Source: Gluconacetobacter azotocaptans (lineage in GTDB: Bacteria > Pseudomonadota > Alphaproteobacteria > Acetobacterales > Acetobacteraceae). From it: 64,000 bases of DNA. The notes under the pieces were generated by a model. It had not been told where the DNA came from. It saw only the letters and a list, made by a program, of their open reading frames with translations, and ran no database searches. Both the position numbers and the translations under genes were made by a program. The DNA is taken from contig NZ_JABEQF010000004.1 of assembly GCF_014174355.1 (NCBI RefSeq), positions 1 through 64,000 of the forward strand, in the 5' to 3' direction. Below, piece by piece: positions 9,773-18,451 of the stretch (within the stretch, counting starts at the first letter, position 1; each line of letters begins with the position of its first letter).

Positions 9773-10660
9773 CTAATGCACCAGACGTCCTTCGATCCCT
9801 GCCAGCTTTTCGGGATTACGGACGATCTGAATGGCCGTGATCCGTTCGCCGGCGATTGTGAGGGTTGTCGTCTGGATCAGCCCGTCGGTTTCGACGGTGA
9901 CAAAGCCGGGTGCGCCGTTGATCAGGTCCCGATACAGCACCGGGGGCGCCTGCCTTCCATTCCTGCGGCTCTGCGCCACCAGCAGGCGGCAAATTCGGTC
10001 GACACCTTCAATGACATTCAGGGCCGCCGGACGAATGCCCCCGCCGTCGGAAATGAGGCGCACGTCTTCCGCCAGAATAGTTCTCAATGCCGCTTCGTCA
10101 CCGCTGCGCGACGCTTCCAGAAATGCCTCGGCTACGCGCATCGCCCAGGTGCTGTCCGGCGCGGGTCCCGGGCGATTGCGGTGTGTCAGATGCCGCCGGG
10201 CGCGGGACGCCAGTTGCCGGCAGGCGGCCGGGCTGCGTGCCAGCAGAGTTGCGATTTCATCGAACGGTGTTTCGAAAAGGTCGTGCAGGATAAATACGGC
10301 GCGTTCCGCTGGGGAAAGCTGTTGAAGGGTTACCAGAAAGGCAACCGACAGATCTTCGTCATGCATGTGTTTCAGCGCCTGCGGCGCGTCCTGCGTATGC
10401 AGCAATGGTTCCGGCAGCCATGGCCCGACATATTGTCCGCGGCGTTGCGGCGCCGCCCTGAGCCAGTCAAGGCAGAGGCGCGTCACGACCTTCAGCAGCC
10501 ACGCCCTGGGATTGTCTATGGCTGGCTGGTCCGCCGTGTGCCAGCGCAGAAAAGCGTCCTGCACCATGTCTTCCGCGACGGCCAGCGACCCTGTCATCCG
10601 ATAGGCAATGCCTGTCATATCCGGTCGAAATTGCATGAACGTCGCCGTAGGATCCGACAT
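9773..10660 (-). CDS. ECF41-family RNA polymerase sigma factor with C-terminal SnoaL-like domain
   Basis: A 295-residue extracytoplasmic-function sigma factor. Region 2 lies at about residues 10-75 (AYRMTGSLAVAEDMVQDAFL, PRAWLLKVVTRLCLDWLR) and region 4 at about 108-165 (LSPAERAVFILHDLFETPF). The ECF41 hallmarks are present: the linker WLPEPL (81-86), a SnoaL/NTF2-like C-terminal extension (about 172-290) with DGGG (205-208), and NPEKL near the end (282-286). In this family the extension, not a separate anti-sigma factor, controls activity. It lies 2 bases after the carboxymuconolactone-decarboxylase-like gene, the classic ECF41 target, and both are preceded by an ECF41-type promoter. Confidence 0.9.
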   Translation of the reverse strand: MSDPTATFMQFRPDMTGIAYRMTGSLAVAEDMVQDAFLRWHTADQPAIDNPRAWLLKVVTRLCLDWLRAAPQRRGQYVGPWLPEPLLHTQDAPQALKHMHDEDLSVAFLVTLQQLSPAERAVFILHDLFETPFDEIATLLARSPAACRQLASRARRHLTHRNRPGPAPDSTWAMRVAEAFLEASRSGDEAALRTILAEDVRLISDGGGIRPAALNVIEGVDRICRLLVAQSRRNGRQAPPVLYRDLINGAPGFVTVETDGLIQTTTLTIAGERITAIQIVRNPEKLAGIEGRLVH

Positions 10661-10662
10661 TC

Positions 10663-11118
10663 CTACCCTCGCAGCCCGGGTGCGCGTGGCAGGGAGCGAA
10701 AGCCCATCACCAGGCGGTTCCAGCTGTTGATCATGACAATCGCCATGGTGAGCTGCACGATTCCCTCGTCCGAGAAGTGCCCGCGCAGCCCTTCATAGGC
10801 CATATCCGGTGCATGTGTCGTTGCGATGCGCGTCAATGCCTCGGCCCATGCGAGCGCGGCCCGTTCACAAGGCGTATAAATCGTTGCTTCCTGCCAGGCG
10901 GACAGAAGCACGATCCTGTCGGTCCTTTCTCCGGCCTGCTGCAGAATGCGGAGGTGCATATCGAGGCAAAAGACGCATCCGTTGATCTGGGAGACCCGGA
11001 TTTTCACCAGTTCAAGCAGACCATGCCCCAGTCCGTCTGTCATGACGGCCTGTTCAAGGTCCAGCATTTTTCCCAGAAGCACGGGAGAGGTTGCGTAATA
11101 GTCGAGCCGAGCCGTCAT
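10663..11118 (-). CDS. Carboxymuconolactone decarboxylase-family protein (ECF41 partner)
   Basis: A 151-residue AhpD/CMD-like protein with the CxxC redox motif CVFC (residues 48-51) followed by DMH (histidine 55), the arrangement of alkylhydroperoxidase-type members. Such proteins can reduce peroxides by a dithiol-disulfide cycle, but the substrate of the ECF41-linked subgroup is unknown. It is the first gene of a two-gene operon with the sigma factor gene 2 bases downstream. The start ATG at 11118 is 32 bases from a strong ECF41-type -10 element. Confidence 0.87.
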   Translation of the reverse strand: MTARLDYYATSPVLLGKMLDLEQAVMTDGLGHGLLELVKIRVSQINGCVFCLDMHLRILQQAGERTDRIVLLSAWQEATIYTPCERAALAWAEALTRIATTHAPDMAYEGLRGHFSDEGIVQLTMAIVMINSWNRLVMGFRSLPRAPGLRG

Positions 11119-11149
11119 AGGGGCATCCTTGCCATGGGTGTTACCTTAA

Positions 11150-11176
11150 GACGGAGAGAGGGTACGTTTTGTGACA
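11150..11176 (-). promoter_or_regulatory. ECF41-type promoter (TGTCACA / CGTC)
   Basis: On the minus strand, TGTCACA (11176-11170) is followed after exactly 16 bases by CGTC (11153-11150). This is the -35/-10 pair reported for ECF41 sigma factors. It sits directly upstream of the operon that encodes an ECF41 sigma factor, so positive autoregulation is likely. Confidence 0.78.
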
Positions 11177-11303
11177 CGCGCCCGATCCGGGACTGCATCC
11201 GGGATGACGCGCTTTCCATCGGACATGCGACCGCAACGCTGCACAGGGCGTTCGGACGTCCGGCTTCGAAATTGTCCGTTGTGTCCTGACCCGGCTGCTA
11301 ATG

Positions 11304-11339
11304 AAAAAGCCCCGCTTCCTTCCGGAAGCGGGGCTTTTT
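11304..11339 (-). terminator. Intrinsic terminator of rne (bidirectional shape)
   Basis: Perfect 16-base arms (AAAAAGCCCCGCTTCC and its complement) around a TTCC loop. On the minus strand the stem is followed by a T run just after the rne stop codon; the A/T flanks on both sides could allow it to work in either direction. Confidence 0.88.
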
Positions 11340-11373
11340 CGTCAGTGGTCCTGGCCGGCGAACCGGCCGAGGA

Positions 11374-14349
11374 TCAGCGGCGCCACCAGCCGGTCTTGCG
11401 GACCGGGGCGGGTGCGCTGTCGTCGATCACGATCGGCTGCACCACCGGGCTGTCGGTGGCCGGCGTCGCGGCCTCGGCCGGGGCCTCGGCAAGGGCTTCC
11501 ACCGGGGGCTTGGCCTTTTTCGCGCGGGCTGGTGCCTTGCGGGCGCGGCGCGGCTTGGCCGGGGCCTCGGCGGTGGGCGCGACGGTGGCGGCCTCTTCGG
11601 TCACAGCCGGTTCCGCCGACTTCGCCTTGCGGGTCGTCGTGGCGGCACGCGGCGCGCGCTTGCGGGCCGGCTTCTTCGGCTCCTCGGCTTCGGCGGCGGG
11701 TGCCTCGGGTTCGGCTACTACCGCGACGGGCTCTTCCGCCACCTTGGACGGCGTCTTCGCCGTGCTTTTGGCCGCGGCCTTGCGCGCCGGTGCCCGACGC
11801 CGCGCAGGCTTTACCGGCTCGGCGACGACGGTCTCGGCCTCGGCTTCCGGCGTGGCCACAACGACCGGGGCAGGGGCTTCCACCTCGGCTTTGGCGGCGG
11901 CGGCCTTGCGGGGACGGGCGGCGGCGCGGCGGCGGGATGCCCGCTTGGGCGCAGGCTCGGCCTCGACGATTTCGACCTCGACCTCGACGGGGACCTCCGA
12001 CGCGGCTTCCACCGCATCGGCCACGATTTCCGCCGTTGCCTCGATCACCGTTGCCTCGGGGACCGCTTCGGGTTCCGAGATGGCCAGCGTCTCGGCAATA
12101 TCGACGATCTCGACCGAGACCGGGGCCTGGACGGGCATTGCCGGGATAAGGTCGGTGTCGGTCGATTGCTCGATCACGTCGAAGATGTCGATGATGCCGT
12201 TACCGAACGGGTTGGCCGGCGTCGGGCCGCGATACGGCGCTTCCACCTCGGGCGTCACGGGGCGGCGGTCCTGCCGGTCGCGACGGCGGCGGTTGCGATC
12301 GCGGCCGCCTTCTTCCCGAACCACGGGGGCGGTGGCGACGGTCTCGGGCGCAGCGACCGGGCTCTCTTCCTCGGCCTCGGCGGCCTCGGATTCTTCCGGC
12401 GCCGCGATGGCGGCCGACTGCGGGGCCGTGGTCTCGCCATGCTCGGCGCCACCACGACGCCGACGACGGCGGCGGCGGCGGCGGCGATGATCGGTGCCGT
12501 CGTCGTTCTCCTCCGCTGCGGTCGGGGGCGCTGCGGTTTCGGCTTCGGCCTGGGCAGGAGCCTCGTCCTGAATCGGGATTTCGCGGACCAGGGCGGGCGC
12601 CGCGACGGTCTCGGGCTCCTCCGTGGGGGCGGGCAGGGCGACCGGTTCGAACTTTTCGGTCTGCGGGCGGACGCGCTCGATCCGCAATTGCGGCGGCAGC
12701 AGGGTCGCATCGGGGGTGAAGACGACGCGCATCTTGTGGCGCTTCTCGATCTCATCCAGCCAGACGCGCTTGTTGTTGAGGATATACAGCGCGATTTCCG
12801 AGGCCACATGCACCGTGATCTCGGCGGCGCGGCGACGGGTGCCTTCTTCCTCGACGGCGCGCAGCACATGCAGCGCGGCGCTTTCGGTCCCGCGGATGAT
12901 GCCCGTGCCCTGGCAGTGCGGGCAGGGGGTGAAGGTCGATTCCGTGATCGACGGGCGCAGCCGCTGGCGCGACATCTCCAGCAACCCGAAATGCGAGATA
13001 TTGCCGACCTGGATGCGCGCGCGATCGGTGCGCAGCGCGTCCTTCAGCCGCCGCTCGACCATCGCGTTGTGCTTGCGGCTCTCCATGTCGATGAAGTCGA
13101 TGACGATCAGGCCTGCCAGGTCGCGCAGGCGCAACTGCCGCGCCACTTCCTCGGCGGCTTCGAGGTTGGTGCGAAGCGCCGTCTCCTCGATATTGCGCTC
13201 GCGCGTCGCGCGGCCCGAATTGACGTCGATGGCGACCAGCGCCTCGGCCTGGTTGATGACCAGATACCCGCCCGAGCGCAGCTGCACCGTCGGCGACAGC
13301 ATCGAATCCAGCAGCCCCTCGACATTGAAATGCGAGAACAGCGGCTGCCCGTCGCGCCAGCATTTCACCTTCTGCGCGCCCTGCGGCATCAGCATGCGCA
13401 TGAATTCGCGCGCCGACTTCCATCCCGTCTCGCCATCGACCAAGATTTCGCCCACGTCGCGGGTATAGATGTCGCGAATGGCGCGCTTGATCAGGCTCGC
13501 TTCTTCATAGATCAGCGCCGGCGCGATCGAATTGAGCGTATGTTCGCGGATGTCGTCCCACAGGCGCAGCAGATATTCGCAGTCGCGCATGATTTCGGGG
13601 CGCGGGCGCTGGGCGCCGGCGGTGCGGACGATCATCGCCATGCCGCGCGGAATCTGCAGTTCGGCGATCACGTCCTTCAGCCGGCGCCGGTCGGCGACCG
13701 ACGTGATCTTGCGCGACACGCCGCCGCCGCGCAGCGAATTCGGCATCAGCACGCAATAGCGCCCGGCCAGCGAGACATAGGTAGTCAGCGCGGCGCCCTT
13801 GTTGCCGCGCTCTTCCTTGACGACCTGCACCAGCAGGATCTGCCGGCGGCGGATGACTTCCTGGATCTTGTAGCTGCGCAGGAAGCGGGCGATCCGGCGC
13901 TGGACCACGCCCTCGTCGCCGGTATCGGTCTCGCCGCCGACGGTCTCGGGCAGGGACTCGCCATCGCTGTCGCCGGCCTCGTCCTCGCCATTCGCGCCCT
14001 CGGCATCGCGGGGCGCGGGTTCGGCCTCGTCGTCCTGGGGGGCGGCTTCCTCGGCGCGGGCTTCCTCTTCCTGCAGCGCCAGCAGCTTCTCGCGGTCGGC
14101 AACCGGGATCTGGTAGTAATCCGGATGGATCTCGCTGAAGGCGAGGAAACCGTGACGGTTTCCGCCATATTCCACGAAGGCGGCCTGCAGGCTGGGCTCG
14201 ACCCGGATGACCTTGGCGAGGTAGATATTGCCCTTGAGCTGCTTCTTGACGGATGCCTCGACGTCGTAGTCTTCGAGCCTGTTACCATCCATCACGACCA
14301 CGCGGGTTTCTTCCGCGTGGGTCGTGTCGATCAGCATGCGCTTGTTCAT
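11374..14349 (-). CDS. rne: Ribonuclease E
   Basis: A 991-residue endoribonuclease that starts mRNA decay and processes structured RNAs, and scaffolds the degradosome. The N-terminal S1 domain (about residues 38-200) is split by a long acidic insertion (about 93-148) as in other Alphaproteobacteria. The catalytic core follows (IQVEALVAIDVNSGR-like segment, here EALVAIDVNSGRATRE, and LIVIDFIDMESRKHN), then the zinc-link CPHCQGTG. After about residue 600 comes a long disordered tail rich in Ala, Lys, Arg and Glu with a run of about ten arginines, the usual place for RNA and partner binding. The gene has a long upstream leader, which in other bacteria serves RNase E autoregulation. Confidence 0.95.
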   Translation of the reverse strand: MNKRMLIDTTHAEETRVVVMDGNRLEDYDVEASVKKQLKGNIYLAKVIRVEPSLQAAFVEYGGNRHGFLAFSEIHPDYYQIPVADREKLLALQEEEARAEEAAPQDDEAEPAPRDAEGANGEDEAGDSDGESLPETVGGETDTGDEGVVQRRIARFLRSYKIQEVIRRRQILLVQVVKEERGNKGAALTTYVSLAGRYCVLMPNSLRGGGVSRKITSVADRRRLKDVIAELQIPRGMAMIVRTAGAQRPRPEIMRDCEYLLRLWDDIREHTLNSIAPALIYEEASLIKRAIRDIYTRDVGEILVDGETGWKSAREFMRMLMPQGAQKVKCWRDGQPLFSHFNVEGLLDSMLSPTVQLRSGGYLVINQAEALVAIDVNSGRATRERNIEETALRTNLEAAEEVARQLRLRDLAGLIVIDFIDMESRKHNAMVERRLKDALRTDRARIQVGNISHFGLLEMSRQRLRPSITESTFTPCPHCQGTGIIRGTESAALHVLRAVEEEGTRRRAAEITVHVASEIALYILNNKRVWLDEIEKRHKMRVVFTPDATLLPPQLRIERVRPQTEKFEPVALPAPTEEPETVAAPALVREIPIQDEAPAQAEAETAAPPTAAEENDDGTDHRRRRRRRRRRRGGAEHGETTAPQSAAIAAPEESEAAEAEEESPVAAPETVATAPVVREEGGRDRNRRRRDRQDRRPVTPEVEAPYRGPTPANPFGNGIIDIFDVIEQSTDTDLIPAMPVQAPVSVEIVDIAETLAISEPEAVPEATVIEATAEIVADAVEAASEVPVEVEVEIVEAEPAPKRASRRRAAARPRKAAAAKAEVEAPAPVVVATPEAEAETVVAEPVKPARRRAPARKAAAKSTAKTPSKVAEEPVAVVAEPEAPAAEAEEPKKPARKRAPRAATTTRKAKSAEPAVTEEAATVAPTAEAPAKPRRARKAPARAKKAKPPVEALAEAPAEAATPATDSPVVQPIVIDDSAPAPVRKTGWWRR

Positions 14350-14989
14350 AAAAAACGGAACTCCGGTGTGCCCGGCTCCTCTGTCTGTTCGGCGTCCTCA
14401 TCGGGGACGGGCAACTGCGACGGGGAAGGCGAGCAGAAACGAACGGGAAAGATATGACGGATCCGGAAGCCGTTGCGGCGGGGCCCGGGCAACCAGCGTC
14501 GGCATGTGTCACGGGTGACGCATGCTGTATCGTGCTGCCTGCAAACGCGGTCCGCGTGGCGTTCATCCATCCTCATCAGGCGATGACGATGCGTCCAGGC
14601 CGAGGCGCGGCCGCGTCGTCAGATCAATATATCGTCGTCATCCTGCGCCCGGCCTTGCGGCAGGGGTGGAGCGGCCGCCGGGCCACGCGGTTGCGGGCCG
14701 TCCGACCCGTGTTGCGGTCGGACGCGCCACGCCCGCGCGGGGCCGGCCTGCCGAATGGGGCCGGTCATGCCGGCCGGGGGCGCCCATGACCTGCACGGAC
14801 GTCGGCCGACGCGGACCCATCACCAGTTCAGCATGACCTAACTGCGCCTTCGCTGCAAGCACCACCGCGAAAATGCCGCAGGTCCCTGCAAATCCGTACG
14901 AATGAATTGCCGCAAGTGGTTGAATTGCTGACGGGCGGGTCGAAAGATGCTAAGAAGCCCGTCAGGATCCGCAGCAGGGACCGGCCGTC
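14350..14989. other. Divergent intergenic region between rne and the amidase gene
   Basis: This 640-base stretch holds no convincing gene on either strand; its open frames lack start signals and family similarity. For rne it would serve as a long 5' leader. A TATATT hexamer on the minus strand (around 14632) could be a -10 element but no good -35 accompanies it. Several GC-rich hairpins are possible. The last 150 bases before the amidase are less GC-rich and probably hold that gene's promoter. Confidence 0.45.
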
Positions 14990-15940
14990 ATGCACACCCA
15001 TCGTTCCGATCGCGCGACGACGGCGGGCCGGAAGGCCGATTGTCCGGCCGGCCCGGCGTGTCGGGACCGGCGGCATGTCCTGCTGTCCGGCCTGTCGGCC
15101 GCCGGGATGCTGCTGCGCCCGGGTGCCGCGTCCACCGCCACCACGCACCATCGGGCGCACGCCGTCCATGCCGCGCGGCATGCCGTGCCCGCGCCGGTCA
15201 TGCATCGCGCGCCCGCAATCGTCGGCCGGGCGGCGGCCCCCCTGCCGCTGGTCATGCTCGATCCCGGTCACGGCGGCAAGGATCCGGGCGCGATCGGGGT
15301 GTCGGGCACCTACGAAAAGCATATCGCTGAGGCCGCGGCGTCGGAATTGCGGCGGCAGTTGTTGGCCAGCGGCGCCTACCGCGTGGCAATGACGCGATCC
15401 GACGACCGGTTCATCCCGCTGGAGGGGCGGGTCGATATCGCCCATACCCATCGCGCCGCCCTGTTCGTGTCCATGCATGCCGACGCGCTGACCGATCGCG
15501 GAGTGCGGGGGGCCAGCGTCTATACCCTGTCGGGTCAGGCCTCGGATGCCCAGACGGCGGCGCTGGCCCGCACCGAAAACAGCGCCGACCGGTTCGGCGG
15601 CCCGCAGGTGCACGCCAGTTCGCCCGAGGTGCAGGCCATCCTGGCCAGCCTGGTGACCGAGGAAACCCGGCGCGGCGCCGCCCATCTGGCCAGCAGCGTC
15701 GTCGCGGCCTTCCAGCCCCGTATCGGCCTGCTGCCGCATCCGTCGCGGCATGCGGCGTTCGTGGTCCTGAAATCGGCGGACATTCCGTCGGTGCTGGTGG
15801 AAATGGGCTTCATGTCCAACCGGCTGGATGAGGCCGCGCTGCGCCAGGCGGGGCACCGGATGATGGTGGCCGGCGCGATGAAGCAGGCGATCGACCGGTA
15901 TTTCGCCTCGGCCGGCGGCGTCACCCGCCTGACGGGCTGA
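14990..15940 (+). CDS. N-acetylmuramoyl-L-alanine amidase (AmiC-type), exported
   Basis: A 316-residue zinc amidase (Amidase_3 family) that cuts the stem peptide from peptidoglycan during cell separation. The N-terminal 45 residues hold a twin-arginine-like signal (RDRRHVLLSGLSAAG, arginines 27 and 28), as for AmiC, then a His/Ala-rich linker. The catalytic domain begins with LPLVMLDPGHGGKDPGA (zinc histidine 94), then the zinc glutamate in YEKHIAEAA (109), the second histidine in SMHADAL and the catalytic glutamate in LVEMGFMSN. No AMIN targeting domain is visible, unlike E. coli AmiC. It is divergent from rne. Confidence 0.88.
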   Translation: MHTHRSDRATTAGRKADCPAGPACRDRRHVLLSGLSAAGMLLRPGAASTATTHHRAHAVHAARHAVPAPVMHRAPAIVGRAAAPLPLVMLDPGHGGKDPGAIGVSGTYEKHIAEAAASELRRQLLASGAYRVAMTRSDDRFIPLEGRVDIAHTHRAALFVSMHADALTDRGVRGASVYTLSGQASDAQTAALARTENSADRFGGPQVHASSPEVQAILASLVTEETRRGAAHLASSVVAAFQPRIGLLPHPSRHAAFVVLKSADIPSVLVEMGFMSNRLDEAALRQAGHRMMVAGAMKQAIDRYFASAGGVTRLTG

Positions 15941-16007
15941 TGGCGCGCCTGTTCGGATGGCGGCCTTTTGGGTTGCAATCGGCGGATCGGTCTGTATGGT
16001 GCCGCCC

Positions 16008-16121
16008 ATGGATTTTGCGATGTTCATGATGGCAGACGGGTCGGGCGCAGCAGCGCCGGCATTGTCGCGCGCCCATGGACGTGCCGCCCTCCTGCTTCGC
16101 CTTCGACTTATCTGCCCCTGA
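16008..16121 (+). CDS. Leucine-rich leader peptide upstream of leuA
   Basis: A 37-codon open frame beginning ATGGATTTTGCG and ending 125 bases before leuA. Its last codons read Leu-Leu-Leu-Arg-Leu-Arg-Leu-Ile-Cys-Pro, five leucines in seven residues, just before the stop. This is the pattern of a ribosome-mediated attenuation peptide that senses charged tRNA-Leu. In-frame ATGs at 16020, 16026 and 16029 could also be the true start. The coding frame is too short for statistics, so the call rests on the leucine cluster and its position. Confidence 0.6.
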   Translation: MDFAMFMMADGSGAAAPALSRAHGRAALLLRLRLICP

Positions 16122-16246
16122 GCGTTCAGGGCCGGCACGAAGCCGGTACGCCCAGGGGGTAACGGCGGGAGCAATCCCGCAGGCTAGGCAAGGAACGCCC
16201 GTCGTGGCGTTCAGAGGCGAACATCCGGACCTGTCCGAGGTAATCC
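16122..16246 (+). promoter_or_regulatory. Structured leuA leader (attenuator region)
   Basis: Three consecutive hairpins follow the leader peptide: CCGGC/GCCGG around ACGAA near 16133-16147, GCGGGA/TCCCGC around GCAA near 16165-16180, and GAACGCC/GGCGTTC around CGTCGT near 16193-16212. None is followed by a T run, so if this is an attenuator it may work through ribosome-binding-site sequestration or an atypical terminator. Confidence 0.45.
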
Positions 16247-17821
16247 ATGACTATCGACCATCCGTCCTTCGGCCGCATCGGCGACGATCGTGTCATCATT
16301 TTCGACACGACCCTGCGTGACGGCGAACAATCCCCCGGCTTTTCGATGAACCTGACGGAAAAGCTCCGGATGGCGGAAGCCCTGGCGGAACTGGGCGTCG
16401 ACGTGATCGAGGCCGGCTTCCCCGTGGCGTCGAAGGGCGATTTCGACAGCGTCCACCAGATTGCGTCCACCGTGCGCGGCCCTGTGGTGTGCGCGCTGGC
16501 GCGCAGCGGCGGCAAGAACGACATCGCCAGCGCGGGCGAGGCCATTCGTCCTGCCGAACGCGGGCGCATCCATAATTTCATCTCCACTTCGCCGCTGCAC
16601 ATGAAATACAAGCTGCGGATGGAGCCGGAAACGGTGCTGGAACTGATCGTCGCGGGCAATACCGCGGCGCGCCAGTTCACCGATGACGTCGAATGGTCGG
16701 CCGAGGACGGGTCGCGGACCGATCCCGACTTCCTGTGCCGCTGCGTCGAGGCCGCGATCAAGGCCGGGGCCACGACGATCAACATCCCCGACACGGTCGG
16801 CTATGCCACGCCCGAGGACATGGCCCGCATCTTCAACGACGTGCGGACCCGCGTGCCGGGGGCGGACCGGGTGATTTTCTCGGCCCACAACCACAATGAC
16901 CTGGGCCTGGGGGTCGCCAACACCATCGCGTCGCTGGCCGCCGGCGCCCGGCAGATCGAATGCACCATCAACGGCATCGGCGAACGCGCCGGCAATGCGG
17001 CGCTGGAAGAAATCGTCATGGCGATCCGCACGCGCCATGACGTCATGCCCTATACGACCGGCATCCGCACGCAGGCCCTGCTGCGGACCTCGCGCATGCT
17101 GGCGACCATCACAGGCTTCGACGTGCAGCCCAACAAGGCCATCGTCGGTCGCAATGCCTTCGCCCATGAAAGCGGCATCCATCAGGATGGCGTGTTGAAG
17201 AACGCCGCGACGTACGAAATCATGACGCCGGAAAGCGTGGGCTGGACCAAGTCCTCGCTGGTGCTGGGCAAGCATTCCGGCCGGGCGGCCTTCCGCGACA
17301 AGCTGAAGGCCATGGGTTATGGCGAGATGGACGACGCGCATCTGAACGACGCCTTCGCCCGCTTCAAGGACCTGGCCGATCGCAAGAAGGTCGTCTACGA
17401 CGAGGATCTGGCAGCGCTGGTGGATGACGAGGCGCGGGACCATGCCCGCATCCGCTTCGTCTCGCTGGAAGTCGAGGCCGGGTCGAAGCGCCCCGCGCGT
17501 GCGGCGCTGACGCTGGAGGTCGATGGCGAGGCCCGCAGTGCCACCGTCACCGGCCAGGGGCCTGTCGATGCCGCCTTCAACGCGATCCAGCAGATCTTCC
17601 CCCACGACGCGACGCTGCAGCTTTATTCGGTCGGCGCGGTCACCGAGGGCAGCGACGCGCAGGCCCGCACTACCGTGCGCCTGGAAGAGGACGGCAAGCT
17701 GGTGGACGGCCAGGGCGCGGACAGCGACACGCTGGTGTCGGCCGTCCGCGCTTATGTCCATGCGCTGAACAAGCTGCTGGTCAAGCGCACCCGCGCCGAG
17801 CCCGAAGCGCTGACGGCCTGA
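16247..17821 (+). CDS. leuA: 2-isopropylmalate synthase
   Basis: A 524-residue enzyme that condenses acetyl-CoA with 2-oxoisovalerate, the first step of leucine synthesis. The HMGL-type TIM barrel opens with VIIFDTTLRDGEQSPG (about 16-31), has the metal-binding HNHND segment (FSAHNHNDLGLG) and NGIGERAGNAALEE. The family's FAHESGIHQDG signature lies near residue 310. A C-terminal regulatory domain (about 395-520) would bind leucine for feedback inhibition. Length and domain order are normal. The upstream leucine-rich leader peptide suggests leucine-dependent control as well. A 10-bp hairpin follows the gene. Confidence 0.97.
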   Translation: MTIDHPSFGRIGDDRVIIFDTTLRDGEQSPGFSMNLTEKLRMAEALAELGVDVIEAGFPVASKGDFDSVHQIASTVRGPVVCALARSGGKNDIASAGEAIRPAERGRIHNFISTSPLHMKYKLRMEPETVLELIVAGNTAARQFTDDVEWSAEDGSRTDPDFLCRCVEAAIKAGATTINIPDTVGYATPEDMARIFNDVRTRVPGADRVIFSAHNHNDLGLGVANTIASLAAGARQIECTINGIGERAGNAALEEIVMAIRTRHDVMPYTTGIRTQALLRTSRMLATITGFDVQPNKAIVGRNAFAHESGIHQDGVLKNAATYEIMTPESVGWTKSSLVLGKHSGRAAFRDKLKAMGYGEMDDAHLNDAFARFKDLADRKKVVYDEDLAALVDDEARDHARIRFVSLEVEAGSKRPARAALTLEVDGEARSATVTGQGPVDAAFNAIQQIFPHDATLQLYSVGAVTEGSDAQARTTVRLEEDGKLVDGQGADSDTLVSAVRAYVHALNKLLVKRTRAEPEALTA

Positions 17822-17842
17822 AGAGAAAGGCCCCACACAGGC

Positions 17843-17870
17843 GGATGTGCCAGGCGTGCATGGCACATCC
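17843..17870 (+). terminator. Strong hairpin after leuA
   Basis: Perfect 10-base arms GGATGTGCCA and TGGCACATCC around an 8-base loop; outside a small bulge, CACAG/CTGTG extends the stem by five pairs. There is no T run, so it may act as a Rho-assisted terminator or a 3' stabiliser rather than a classic intrinsic terminator. Confidence 0.5.
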
Positions 17871-17921
17871 CTGTGATCGCGGGGTCGCGGATCGCCCGTC
17901 CGGAGTGGATGATCCCGTGTG

Positions 17922-18323
17922 ATGAATCGGGCAATGCAACAGCGTCGGCTTGGCAGGGTGGGATGGGCCATCGCGTTTGTCGCGATGCTCGGCCAGCTTC
18001 TGCTCGGCAGCGCCGCCTTCTCGGACCAGGAGACCGACGCGCAATTCGCGACGCTCTCCGCGCTGTCCGTGCTCTGCGACAGTTCCCTGCCGATCGACGG
18101 CGCGGGCCAGACGCCCGCGCGGCGCCACCATGTCCATGGCGATGTCGGCCTGCCGTTGCCCGGTGCACTGGCCGATCTGTTCCTGCTGCCCGCCGGCGGG
18201 CCGGTGGTGCCGGCGTTGCTGCCGGTGCTGATCGGGCTGGCAGGGTTTGCGGCAGCCGCGCGCGGCCCGCCCTCAGTCGTCAACGCCGCGGCACGGCCGC
18301 GCGGTCCCCCTGTCCTGAACTGA
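17922..18323 (+). CDS. Small membrane or secreted protein of unknown function (DUF2946-like)
   Basis: A 133-residue protein with a hydrophobic N-terminal segment (about residues 12-32, VGWAIAFVAMLGQLLLGSAAF), a middle part with LCDSSLP and a His-containing RRHHVHGDVG, and a second hydrophobic stretch (about 75-112). The layout resembles the DUF2946 proteins often found just upstream of TonB-dependent receptors, and such a receptor follows 128 bases downstream. The histidines could bind metal but that is speculation. The ATG at 17922 follows an in-frame GTG. Homology was not verified. Confidence 0.55.
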   Translation: MNRAMQQRRLGRVGWAIAFVAMLGQLLLGSAAFSDQETDAQFATLSALSVLCDSSLPIDGAGQTPARRHHVHGDVGLPLPGALADLFLLPAGGPVVPALLPVLIGLAGFAAAARGPPSVVNAAARPRGPPVLN

Positions 18324-18451
18324 CCCCTCGCGCCGGCCGCCGGCCCGACTGATACGCCTGTCACGCCGCTCCGGGATATTCGGGGCCGCGTGGCGGGCCT
18401 GTCGTCGTGCCGTGTGCCGGCTGGATCCGTCACGCAAGGACTCTCGATGAC

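Noticed and set aside
12166-14457. A 763-codon open frame antisense to rne
   Set aside because: It mirrors the codon pattern of rne on the other strand, with no signal, start site or family similarity. GC-rich genes often produce such shadows.
18324-18451. Cobalamin riboswitch before the TonB receptor
   Set aside because: I looked for the B12-box pattern and did not find it, and the 128-base gap is too short for the usual aptamer.
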